Origin: Pelobates cultripes
Lineage: Eukaryota; Chordata; Amphibia; Anura; Pelobatidae
DNA length: 64,000 bases
Assembly (NCBI GenBank): GCA_933207985.1
Contig: OW240917.1
Coordinates: 95,980,356 to 96,044,355 of the forward strand
Direction of reading: 5' to 3'
Shown one piece after another: positions 37,501 through 46,500 of the stretch. Numbering within the stretch: the first letter of the stretch is position 1; every line of letters starts with the position of its first letter. The notes under the pieces are model-generated. The model saw only the letters and a program-made list of their open reading frames with translations. It did not search any database and had not been told where the DNA came from. A program made the position numbers and the translations under genes.

Positions 37501-37739
37501 TAATAACCGAGGTACGCTCCATGTCGAATATTTTGAATGAGGGCGTTAGGCAATTTACATCAGCAATGGTTTCCTTGCAGCAAAATATGCAGCGCTTTAT
37601 GGAAATGAGGGAGGAAGAGTGCATTTTAATGCGCGCGCAAGCTGCCCATAATTTGGGCATAACCATCGCTGATGTAGATAGCCTAGTTCGTGAAAGACGT
37701 GCGCAGGGTCTTCCCAGAAGGGATGATGATGATGAATAG
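34513..37739 (+). CDS. Five-exon Harbinger-type Myb/SANT-domain protein (399 residues), apparently intact
   Basis: Five segments join without a frame break: 34513-34865, 35656-35834, 36389-36511, 36636-36734 and 37294-37739. They total 1200 nt including the stop. Every junction has GT donors (GTAAGT, GTACGA, GTAAGT, GTAAGT) and pyrimidine-led AG acceptors. I chose the ATG at 34513; the frame also opens at a TTG 15 nt upstream. Residues about 57-140 form a Myb/SANT-like domain. It starts SFRAEENTVLVNKL, continues RWRKIVAAVNAV and ends across the first junction at VKKRYYDIRRMVKRK. This is the Myb_DNA-bind_5 type found in Harbinger second proteins and in NAIF1-like genes. A Ser-rich N-terminus and a Pro/Ser-rich middle follow the usual layout. 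The C-terminal 100 residues are a Gln/Glu-rich predicted coiled coil (YATIQARQDELETSIQQ) ending in DDDDE. By family analogy it would bind DNA and carry a Harbinger transposase to the nucleus. No Harbinger nuclease gene is visible in the window, so it may be a solo transposon gene or a host gene. Confidence 0.8.
35044..35579. mobile_element. Outer TTAA-flanked MITE in intron 1
   Basis: Opens TTAAAGGAACACTATAGTG and closes CCTATAGTATCCCTTTAA, with TTAA at both edges. A second MITE (35142-35469) is nested inside it. The arms are the AACACTATAGTG family found throughout anuran DNA. Confidence 0.85.
35142..35469. mobile_element. Inner TTAA-flanked MITE nested in the first
   Basis: Opens TTAAAGGGACACTCCAGTG and closes TTGGAGTGTCCCTTTAA. 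Its centre contains the hairpin TAGGAAAGCATTGAAAAATGCTTTCCTA, shared with the MITEs at 35843 and 41046. Confidence 0.9.
35843..36309. mobile_element. TTAA-flanked MITE filling most of intron 2
   Basis: Opens TTAAAGGACCACTATAGTG and closes CATTGAGTGGTCCTTTAA. It begins 8 bp after the intron 2 GT and occupies 467 of the 554 intron bases. The open frame running into it from exon 2 is not coding. Confidence 0.9.
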
Positions 37740-37829
37740 ATATCTGTGGGAAGAATGCACTCAGATGTTTATTTCTCATTATCATCCACAATGTGAACAC
37801 AACTGACGCTGTTCATCGTAGGTTGTTAC

Positions 37830-37970
37830 ATTCTCAATTTCCTCCTGGTTTTCCCTATCCTTCCCCTGAATATACATTGGGTATTCTCCTCTGCACTATA
37901 TCCTCCCAGGACTGCTCCTAACAACCTGGGCTGCCTCTGCTTTGTTGCTTCTCCCACTTGCTTTTCTAAA
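37830..37970 (-). repeat. Antisense, internally deleted copy of exon 1 in the 3' flank of the Myb gene
   Basis: Read on the minus strand this region reproduces pieces of exon 1 (about 34600-34830) in order. Exact blocks are AATATACATTGG, GTATTCTCCTCTGCAC, TCCTCCCAGGA, CCTGGGCTGCCTCTGCTT and TTGCTTCTCCCACTTGCTT. Deletions of about 30 and 23 nt separate the blocks. The first deleted piece is itself a hairpin in exon 1 (AGTACTGG...CCAGTACT). The copy ends at the AATAAA near 37968, so it would lie inside the 3' UTR of the sense transcript. Confidence 0.85.
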
Positions 37971-37980
37971 TAAAAAAAAA
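37967..37980 (+). terminator. Candidate polyadenylation signal for the Myb gene
   Basis: CTAAATAAAAAAAAAT lies 228 bp after the stop codon and contains AATAAA. Confidence 0.5.
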
Positions 37981-38112
37981 TATTGGATTACAACTTCTGA
38001 CTCCTCTTTTCTTTAATAATTTTTATATATATATATACATACATACACACACACACACTTGAAAAAATATCACTATATATAAATAAAAATAATTACAAAA
38101 AATATATATACA

Positions 38113-38241
38113 CATAAAGCAAATAGTGAACAGAGCACTCCTTAGGAAATTTTCAATTGTGTATTTTAGTAATCTTGATTACTTATTAAATACATGATTG
38201 AAAATTTCCTAAGGAGTGCTCAATTCACTATTTGCTTTATG
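38113..38241. repeat. Foldback with 53-bp arms
   Basis: CATAAAGCAAATAGTGAA at the left and TTCACTATTTGCTTTATG at the right are inverse. They continue inward through GAGCACTCCTTAGGAAATTTTCAAT to a short AT-rich loop. Arms differ at only a few positions. Confidence 0.85.
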
Positions 38242-38301
38242 TTTGGCACTGGAAGCACCCAGGTATTACAAGTTATATTTTTTAATGATGGTGAGTGTCG
38301 G

Positions 38302-38355
<54 letters not shown>

Positions 38356-38385
38356 AACATGTGTATATATATATATATAATAATT
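38302..38385. repeat. (TA)n microsatellite
   Basis: Nearly pure TA from 38303 to 38353, followed by a second short (TA)n after ACAAACATGTG. Confidence 0.95.
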
Positions 38386-38429
38386 CTATGTATATATTTA
38401 TGTAATAGTTTTAAATAATTAGGTCATTT

Positions 38430-38762
38430 TATTAATTACAATTTGCAGGACCTGACTGACAACCCAGGCCAAAAGTCCAAGGAATTTAATTTGCTAGCAC
38501 TGTATATAACCCTGTAACTTTCTATGACACCATACAACCTGTACATGTGGGGTACTGTTTTACTTCACTGAACACAAATTTTAGTGTTTCAATGTATTAC
38601 AACGATGCTATCGTCAGTGAAAGTGACATTTTTTACATACAAATGGCACTTACCTGGACGAGATAATTGTTGTGATACGTTTTACTGTTTTGAAACACTA
38701 ATTTTGGTGTTCAGCGAAGTCTCCTGAGTATAACAGCATCCCTCATGTACAGGTTTTATGGT
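38430..38762. repeat. Fragment of the TTAA-type foldback transposon
   Basis: CGAAGTCTCCTGAGTA...CATGTACAGGTTTTATGG at the right edge matches 58736-58787 inside the 2.1-kb TTAA element. CTAGCACTGTATATAACCCTGTAACTTTC matches its inverse part. The fragment stops exactly where the LTR-like element at 38763 starts. Confidence 0.65.
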
Positions 38763-40219
38763 TGTTACGGATCGACGGGCACCCTGACTGGGTACCTTCG
38801 TTGGAGGATGCACCTAGTGCTTCCTGGGGCTTCCAGCACTCCAGCTGACACCATAACCACCGTAGAGTCCTTCAGAGCGCAAACCAGGAACAAGCTCTTA
38901 CAAGAGTTTAGGAGTGATTATAGCAAGGGAACATGCAGGGCATAGCAATCCCTAGTAGCAGATTCCCCCAATAAGAGACAGGACTCAAATTGAGTGTGAA
39001 GAAGAAATGAAGATTTTAATGAGACACTGCTTTTATGAACATTTTGCACACATAGTACTGCCCACAGGGTTTTGTAAAACAACCAATCAATACGTACAAT
39101 ACACTCCCAGAAATTACAGACAAAATCCTCCCCTCTGCCTGTGACTTAATTTCCTTACACAATGGGTTAATGTAATTATAACTGGCAGAGAAACACCATT
39201 TTTACACATGTACTATAACTTTAAAACTACACATTCAATATTCATAAAAATGACATATTATTAATCAGCATACTTTAATTATAAACATAGTCAAAATTCA
39301 GCCAATTCCATCCAGGGGTTAAAAATTTAGCTGGAGGTCCCTTTTTTTACCGACCGCAAGCACATTTTCCTGCCCAAAACAGTTCCATAGATTTGGGCTG
39401 TGCGGTCGGTAAATTTCACACTGAAAAAATGACTAAGTCCCATCGCCGAATGGGACTTAGTCTCTGCGGCTGCAAAATCATTGTGGGAGAAGGTAAGGCT
39501 CAGCGGTGTTCGCGGAACTGTGTAGCCGATTTCAGTTCCATGAATTTGGCTACACACACCGCTGACCGCATAGAATGAACAAAGATGGCCGCCGACACGT
39601 TTTTGTTTGCGCGAACGGCGGCCCCCCAGCGTTCGGCAATAAGTCCCATCGCCGAATGGGACTTAGTCTCTGCGGCTGCAAATCATTGTGGGAGAAGGTA
39701 AGGCTCAGCGGTGTTCGCGGAACTGTGTAGCCGATTTCAGTTCCATGAATTTGGCTACACACACCGCTGACCGCATAGAATGAACAAAGATGGCCGCCGA
39801 CACGTTTTTGTTTGCGCGAACGGCGGCCCCCCAGCGTTCGGCAATTTACCTACAGCAGGCTCCCAGCCTGGGAGGTAAATTGCCTGCACACTTCCACTTC
39901 TGGGTGGTCCGCCTGTGTGGTACTTGGTTCAGTAAGCCCCATTTACTGAACCAAGTGGGAGAAAGCCAGGAACACAATATATTAACAGTCTGGGGACAAA
40001 GTCTTAAAGGGGCATTGTTCCCAAAAGTCACAATATGTCCCCAGATGGTTCTTAAAGGGGCATACACAGTCCAATAAAAGTCCATTCACTGTGCTTAAAG
40101 GGCCAGTAGTCGCACAATAAAAATCTATTATGCCTAAATATGTTCTTAAAGGACAATACATCCCAGGGGCCGTAGTCACAGGGCAGGAGGCCAGTCGGGG
40201 TGCCAGGCGATCCGTTACA
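38763..40219. mobile_element. LTR-like element (probable solo LTR) with long inverted ends
   Basis: Starts TGTTACGGATCG and ends CGATCCGTTACA. The inverted similarity extends about 30 bp (GGCACCCTGACTGGGTACC against GGCCAGTCGGGGTGCC). It contains no coding frame. Blocks such as CAGATTCCCCCAATAAGAGACAG, the ACCGACCGCA...TGCGGTCGGT pair and TTCGG-rich stretches recur in the same order at 41279-42160. They recur more distantly in the Gmr1-type LTR at 51340-52318. A target duplication was not found. The alternative is a long-TIR DNA element. Confidence 0.6.
39435..39845. repeat. Near-perfect 206-bp tandem duplication
   Basis: 39435-39640 and 39641-39845 are identical except for one A in an A-run (GCAAAATC against GCAAATC). 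Each unit begins with the small hairpin AAGTCCCATCGCCGAATGGGACTT and contains AAGATGGCCGCCG. Confidence 0.95.
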
Positions 40220-40480
40220 TACTACCATTCTCATCATCCCTGCACTGACTGATAATGAGAATGATAGTACTCAGTCAGTGCATGGATAATGAGAATGGTA
40301 GTACTGCCATTCCCATTATCCCTACTCTGCACTAACTGAGTACTACCATTCCCATTATCCCATACTCTGCACTAACTGAGTACTACCATTCCCATTATCC
40401 CTCCTCTGCACCAACTGAGTCCTACCATTCCTATTATCCCTGCTCTACACTTACTAAGTCCTATCCTTCCTCTTACCTCT
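40220..40480. repeat. Minisatellite with inverted and direct units
   Basis: Four or more direct units of about 45-50 bp contain TACCATTCCCATTATCCC and CTGCACTAACTGAGT. The first two units (about 40245-40300) are in reverse orientation (GATAATGAGAATGATAGTACTC). Confidence 0.85.
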
Positions 40481-40484
40481 GCTG

Positions 40485-40862
40485 TCAACATCGTCCGCCC
40501 CAAGATGGCGCCCGCATTTCTCGCCACTCAGAGGTCAATGCGGCTTCTATGTATACTATGTTTGTGCGGGCCCACACCCTCAGGGTCCACCTCCCGTGGC
40601 GCTGAAGGGGTTTAAACCCCTCTCCTCCCCGTCTGACGTCAGCTCCTGAGTGGAGCGGAATGCACATTTGAAGAGTCCAAAACATCTCCAGTGCCGAAGG
40701 TTGCCTATACCTGTACTAGAGACTGGATTAACCCCTAATGTAAACATATCAGTTTCTCTGAAACTGCTATGTTTACATCTGAAGAGTTCAAACCTGAGGG
40801 ACCTGGCACCCAGACCACTTCATTGAGCTGAAGTGGTCTGGGTGACTATAGTGTCCCTTTAA
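40485..40862. mobile_element. Partial TTAA-type MITE (right end)
   Basis: Ends GACTATAGTGTCCCTTTAA at 40862. It shares CCTGGCACCCAGACCACTTCATTGAG and AAACTGCTATGTTT with the MITE at 35843-36309. The left terminus is missing. Confidence 0.7.
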
Positions 40863-41045
40863 TCATCTCTAGGTACAGAAAATATTTCCAATTTTTAACT
40901 GTAAAAAACACATTAAAATACATAACTCAAATTTCACACAACTGGACCTCCCACATTCACCATATCCCCAGATAGCTTGGATCTGAGCGCTCAATATATC
41001 CGAACAGCACTCTGATCCTATGAACACAGTCGAATTGCCATGGAG
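40863..41045. other. Spacer, nothing recognised
   Basis: Short AT-rich spacer between two MITE fragments. Confidence 0.5.
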
Positions 41046-41278
41046 TTAAAGGATCACTAAATTGCCAGGAAAACAAACTGGCAAAATAGGATCTTTAGGT
41101 TCCCCCCCCCCACCCTCAGGGGCCCCCCAAAGGGGGAGGAAGGGGTTAATCACTTACCTTTTTCCAGCGCCGGGCTCCCTCTGTGCTGGGGAAATCTCCC
41201 TCTTCTGACGTCAGTGCTCAATGTGCATGCGCGACAAGAGCCACGCGCACATTAAATCAGTCCATAGGAAAGCATTAC
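41046..41278. mobile_element. Left part of a TTAA-type MITE, cut by an LTR-like insertion
   Basis: Opens TTAAAGGATCACTAAATTGCC and proceeds to TCCATAGGAAAGCATTACTG. There the family hairpin is interrupted by the LTR-like element. Confidence 0.75.
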
Positions 41279-42160
41279 TGTAACGGATCGCCTGGCACCC
41301 CGACTGGGTACCTCCATTGAACGATGCTCCTAGCGCTTCCTGAGCGCTCCAAGCACTCCAGCAGATACCACAACCACCGCAGACCGAACCTCTCTTCCGA
41401 CAGAGCGAAGCAGGAACAAGCTCTTAAATGAGCTTAGTAGTATAGCAAGAGAGTATGACAAACATAGCAATCCCTTGTAGCAGATTCCCCCAATAAGAGA
41501 CAGGACTCCAAATTGAGGGTGAAGTAGAACTGAAGTTTTATTGAAACACTCAGCTTTTATGCCCATTTTCTACCCATAGTACCGCCCACAGGGTTTTGTA
41601 AGATGACCAATAAAACACGTAAATTATAGTAAAACACTCCCAGCAATTACACACAAATCCTCCTCTCTGCCTGTGATACAATTACTGAACACAATGGGTT
41701 AAAGTAATTATCACTGGCAGGAAAAATATACTTTTTACACAGTTAATGTAACTTTAAAAATATACATCCAATCTTCCTAAAAGTAACATATTATTATTCA
41801 GCATACTTTAATTATAAACATAGTCAAAATTCAGCTAATTACAACCAGGGGTTACAAAGTTAGCTGGAGGTCCCTTTATGACCGACTGCAAGCACATTTT
41901 CATGCCCAAAACAGTTCCATAGATTTGGGCTGTGCGGTCGGTCAATATCAGGCATAAAAATGATTAAGTCCCATTCGAATGCACGAACAGGGCCGTTCGT
42001 GCAATTGGCTCAGTAACAGTGCGTGAGTTCAAATAGCCGAACTGCGACCACCCAGCCGTTCGTCTATTAGGTCAATTAGTTGCGGTTAACCACAGCTTCT
42101 GGGAGGTTAACAGGCGGCACACTCCCATTGCGTGTGGTCTGGCCGTTCGGCAGTTTATTC
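41279..42160. mobile_element. Second LTR-like element of the TGTWACGGATCG family
   Basis: Starts TGTAACGGATCGCCTGGCAC and follows the element at 38763 block by block. Shared blocks include CAGATTCCCCCAATAAGAGACAGGACTC, CAGGGTTTTGTAA, GAGGTCCCTTT and GGGCTGTGCGGTCGGT. The family's closing CGATCCGTTACA is not found. The right side is replaced by a foldback and other sequence. Confidence 0.65.
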
Positions 42161-42399
42161 GGTTAAATAAAAGGGAATACATAAGGCTAAATGCACGAAC
42201 GGCATTCGAAAAATAGGGCACTGGTATCCACAAAACTGTTTTTTGTCAGTTACTTACTACACACACACAGTAAAAGATATATAAAAATAAATCTGATATA
42301 TAGAATTCTATACCCCAAGGCCTGCTAGCGGACATGCGCACTGCTGAGATCAGCAAGTGCTTTAGCAGACCTTGGGGTATATAATTTTATATCAGTTTT

Positions 42400-42440
<41 letters not shown>

Positions 42441-42556
42441 CTTTTACTGTGTGTGTAGTAACTGTGACAAAACCCCATTTTTGTGGATACCAGTGCCCTT
42501 TTTTTTATGCCGTTCGTGCATTTAGCCCTATTTATTTGTTCCCTTTTATTTTAGTT
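42160..42556. repeat. ~395-bp foldback element
   Basis: Inverted arms of about 190 bp run from AAAAGGGAATACATAAGGCTAA at the left to TTAGCCCTATTTATTTGTTCCC at the right. They pass through GGGCACTGGTATCCACAAAA, CAGTAAAAGATATA and CCCCAAGGCCTGCTAGC on the left and their inverses on the right. (TA)n has expanded in the right arm (42402-42440). Confidence 0.85.
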
Positions 42557-42674
42557 ACGGTGACGTGACATTTTTTTATTTTACTTACAGTGACGTGGGT
42601 GCACCGGAAGTGACCTAGGTATAGAAATCTGATAGATACAGATTTCTGATAGAGCACAGGAAGTCCCTCTAGCG

Positions 42675-42848
42675 CAGTGGTTCTCAACCCAGTCCTTATG
42701 TTCCCCCTAACAGTACAGGATTGAAGGATTACTCAATTGTGCCTAAGGTGTTTTGGGTGAAAAAACAAAAAACACTTTAGACACAACAGGGTAATCCCTA
42801 AATCCGGGACTGGTAGGGGGTACTTGAGGACCGGGTCTGGAACCCCTG
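42675..42848. mobile_element. 174-bp hAT MITE with 8-bp target duplication
   Basis: CAGTGGTTCTCAACC at the left and GGAACCCCTG at the right are hAT-type ends. The flanks CTCTAGCG (42667-42674) and CTCTAGTG (42849-42856) are an 8-bp duplication with one change. Confidence 0.85.
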
Positions 42849-42871
42849 CTCTAGTGGCTGTCTGATAGGAG

Positions 42872-43105
42872 TTAAAGGAGCACTATAGTGCCAGCAAAAC
42901 AAACTCGTTTTCCTGCCACTATAGGCTCATTAGGTCCACCCACCCTCAGGGCCCCTGTCCCGTTGGGATGAATGGGTTAAACCCCTTCAGCCACTTACCT
43001 TTCTCCAGCGCCGGACTCCCTCTGGGCTGGAGAACTCTCCAAACCCTGCCGATGTCAGATCCGAATGTGCATGCGCACATTTAATTTGAATCATAAGAAA
43101 GAAGG
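42872..43105. mobile_element. TTAA-type MITE, right half missing
   Basis: Opens TTAAAGGAGCACTATAGTGCC and matches the MITE at 35843 through GCGCACATTTAAT. It fades near 43105, where hAT-associated sequence begins. Confidence 0.75.
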
Positions 43106-43502
43106 TGAAAAAGATAGAAAAAGGAAAAAAAAGTGAGATAGTAAATAAAAATGTAACCACAAATGGTAAAGAGGAGTGAGTGGGCAATTGGCGACCCACT
43201 CACTTGTTTCATCCCCAGGGCAAAGCATCCAAACTCCTTCAGTCCTTGACGTGGGATGCGGACCTCCAGAGCTCAAACACAATACCCTAGCGTTAACTGA
43301 CTGCGCTGGCGGAGGTAGCAGGCGTTGCCACACCGCTGTCAGACACAGCCAGAGGGGAGAAACCAGTACCACTTTAAGAGAGATTTTAAGGTATTTGGGG
43401 ATTGGGGAGAGAATGGAAGAATAAGGAGGAATGAGAAATAAAATAACTATTTTGTCGCCACCAACTTTATATAATTAGAAAGAAAGTTGAGAAACCCTAA
43501 GC
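43106..43502 (-). other. Probable 3' non-coding part of the hAT transposon
   Basis: This stretch lies directly downstream of the minus-strand transposase stop. It contains no recognised family motif, and no hAT terminus with an 8-bp duplication could be identified. Confidence 0.35.
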
Positions 43503-46500
43503 TCAATTACAGTCAAAGTGTAGAGCAGGGTACCCCAATTTAGGCAGATTGAATTTAAGAAAGGCAATCTGCTCCATGAGATGAGGTGACATTTGTGAGC
43601 GCTGTGGATTCAGTATATTACCGGTTACCGAAAATACACGCTCACTTGGGACAGTGGTTGGCGGACATGATAGCAGCTCCTGCGCAACCAATGAGAGTGC
43701 AGGCCACACACTATTCTTCTCATCCCAATAGCTAAGAGGGTCGACATTATGGGGCAAAGGAGGTTCAGAGAGGTACGCTCTGACCATTTCTGAGGCAGTA
43801 CTCTGTCTGCTGCTAGCACTCTCAGTGGGTCCAACTATATCCTCAAGCAACTCTTCCCAAAATGCAGCTGCTCCACTCAGTTGTGTGGTGGTGGTGGTAG
43901 TGCCACTGCTTCTGCTAGAAGTAGCCGACATCTCAGCCTCCTGCTGAACTACTCCCTCAGACAGCATTCCCCTCTTTTGCTGCCAGTCACACACCCTCTG
44001 GATCAATTTCTCCCTCCAATTTTTTAAGTTATTGGATCTGAGTGCAAGCTTTCCCTTAATCCTTGGATCACACAGGCAAGCTAGCATCAGTTCAGGAGAA
44101 TTATCCATTCGCTCACGTAGGCGAACTTTAAGCTGATCCTTCAGCCTCCTGACCAGAGTTATTACATCAGGATGTAAAGGATCACCTTGAACAACCTCTT
44201 GGCGTTCAAGGAAGACACCCATCTTGCTCCCTAGATGGGTGAAAACAGGGATTACCTGTCCCAGACTGGCAGTGTTCAAGCTTAAATTTTCAGTGGCATC
44301 CCTGAATGGTTTCAGGATTGCCACTAGCTGAGCGATCACTGTCCAATCGTCTCTACCTAGTGGAGAACCAATACCGATGTATTGGTCTGATGCCAGACTA
44401 TGGATTGCCCTCTGCTGCTCTAAAATCCTCTCCAGCATCTCCAGAGTAGAGTTCCACCGTGTACTGACATCTTGTCGTAGACAGTGTATGGGAAGACCTG
44501 CCTTCTCTTGTTCCTGCCTCAACAGTTGGCTAGCCTTCACACTGCGGTGGAAGTGCCCAGCAATCCTCCTGCACCGTTCAATCACACTGGAAACTCTGTT
44601 ATTACCTTCTGGGATTGCTGACTTTACTACTAGATGGATAATGTGCGCTGCACAGCGCATACCAACAAGGTTACCATCACGCAAAGCTTTCACCATATTT
44701 GTAGCTCCATCAGTAACCACAAACCCCACTTCTACATTGGTGCCTGCCTCTGCTCCAACCCAAAGAGACACCATCCTCCTTACTGCCTGTAGAATGTTAT
44801 CTGAAGTGTGTTTTTCATCCATCACTTCAGCATGGAGAAGGAAAGAGCGATAGCCCAGCTGATCTACAGATACACTTCCTCCCTTTCTGCTAGACCCTGC
44901 TGCTGAAGTTGCAGCAGCAGCTTCCTGAGACACACCAGACTCCCACCAGTGTGCTGTAAGGGAAAGAAAGGCATGCTGGCCACTTGGTGCACTCCACAAA
45001 TCTGTGGTAAAATGCACAGACTGACCAGCAGCCTTCGAAAGCTCCCCTTTCACTACTCCAACACAGGACCGGTAAAGTGAAGGGATTATCCTCCTGCTGA
45101 AAGTGGAGCGTGAGGGAAGATGGTATTGTGGAGCCACAGTCTCCATCAACTGTTTGAAAGGCTCCCCTTCTATCATAGAAAAGGAAGCACCCCCAACAGC
45201 AATTAACTGGCCAATAAGTTGCGTAATTTTATTGGCCTGCTGTTTAGACATAGCCCTGGAGTGGAATCCCCCAAATTGTTCCAGGGTGGGCTGGATGCAT
45301 TGTGATGCTCCAACCAGTCTTGGTTGTTGGCTGGCAGCACCAGTAGCTCTTGGCTCTGCAACAACTCCCCTGTCACTTCTAGCTGCCATGGTACTGGACA
45401 CTGTAATAGTAGCTATGCTGCCTGTCCTAGTACTTTCTGCCTCTTCCCTCAATAACACAGCCTTGTGATGACTGCGAAGGTGATGGTTCATCCCTGCACT
45501 GGTGAGATGACCCAACACCTTCCCCCTGCTAACTTCCTTCCCACAAAGTTTGCACTTTGCAAAGCGCCCATCTCCAACACTTTCAAAGTGATCCCAAACT
45601 TTGCTGCGACGCAAAACATTGGCGCTTGCCCTTCGGGATTCTGCTGCTAGTGGTGCAGGTTGATGAGCAGCAGGAGGAGTGTGACTACTGGTGGCTGGCA
45701 CAGTAGCCTCGGCACTGGTACTGTGGCTAGTAGTACCAGTGGTGGTGATGATTGTTGGCACAGTTACTCTGGTGGTGGTAACTGTGCCACTGCGAGGAGG
45801 TTGTGGTGTTGGTGGTGGTGGTCTGCTAATGGTTGAAGTAGCACTAGCAGGTGCTACTATTGGAGAAAGTGGAGAGGAAGGGGAAAAATGTGCACTTGTA
45901 GCAGGAGAAAAGGTTGGACTGCTCCCTGAAGAATGCTGACTTTCCTCTACTATCTCCTCCTCACTCTCAGGCTCATAGTCAAGCTCTTCATCAGCCAGAC
46001 TAAATGCAATCCCTGCAAGGCTGGGGGTAAGACTGATATCACCTCCAGGAATAATAGGACTAGGTGCACTGGGTAGCATTGGCAATGGCAACAACTCCTG
46101 TGCTGATGTGCCGCTGTCAGTGGTAGAAGCATGCGCAGCACTGGTGGTGGTGGAAGTGGTGGTCTTGGGAGGGGGATTAGGAAACAGCCTCCTTGTACAA
46201 GAAGGAAGCTTCTTAGCAGCACGACTCACAGGCCTGCTTGTGGTATAGGAAGATGCTGGGGGCAAAACACGCTTCCTCTTACTTATTGGGCTACTCCTAC
46301 TACTAGTTGTGTTTTTAGTAATAGTACTAGCCATAGTGCTCACCCTTAAAAGCCCTGCTTGTTTCCCTTTGCCATAGAAAAGACTTGCAATTCTGGGCCT
46401 TGCTGCACTACTGCCTGCTATTGGTGCCTTTCCTTGACCAGGATCTTGCACCAACGGGCCTGAAATGCGAGACAAAGACTTTGGCCTCCTAGGCGGTGAG

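Noticed and set aside
42987..43424. Frames between the MITE and the hAT transposase
   Set aside because: No motif; they probably lie in transposon 3' sequence.
44377..46349. Plus-strand frames of 60-160 codons opposite the hAT transposase
   Set aside because: Antisense shadows of a well-supported coding frame.
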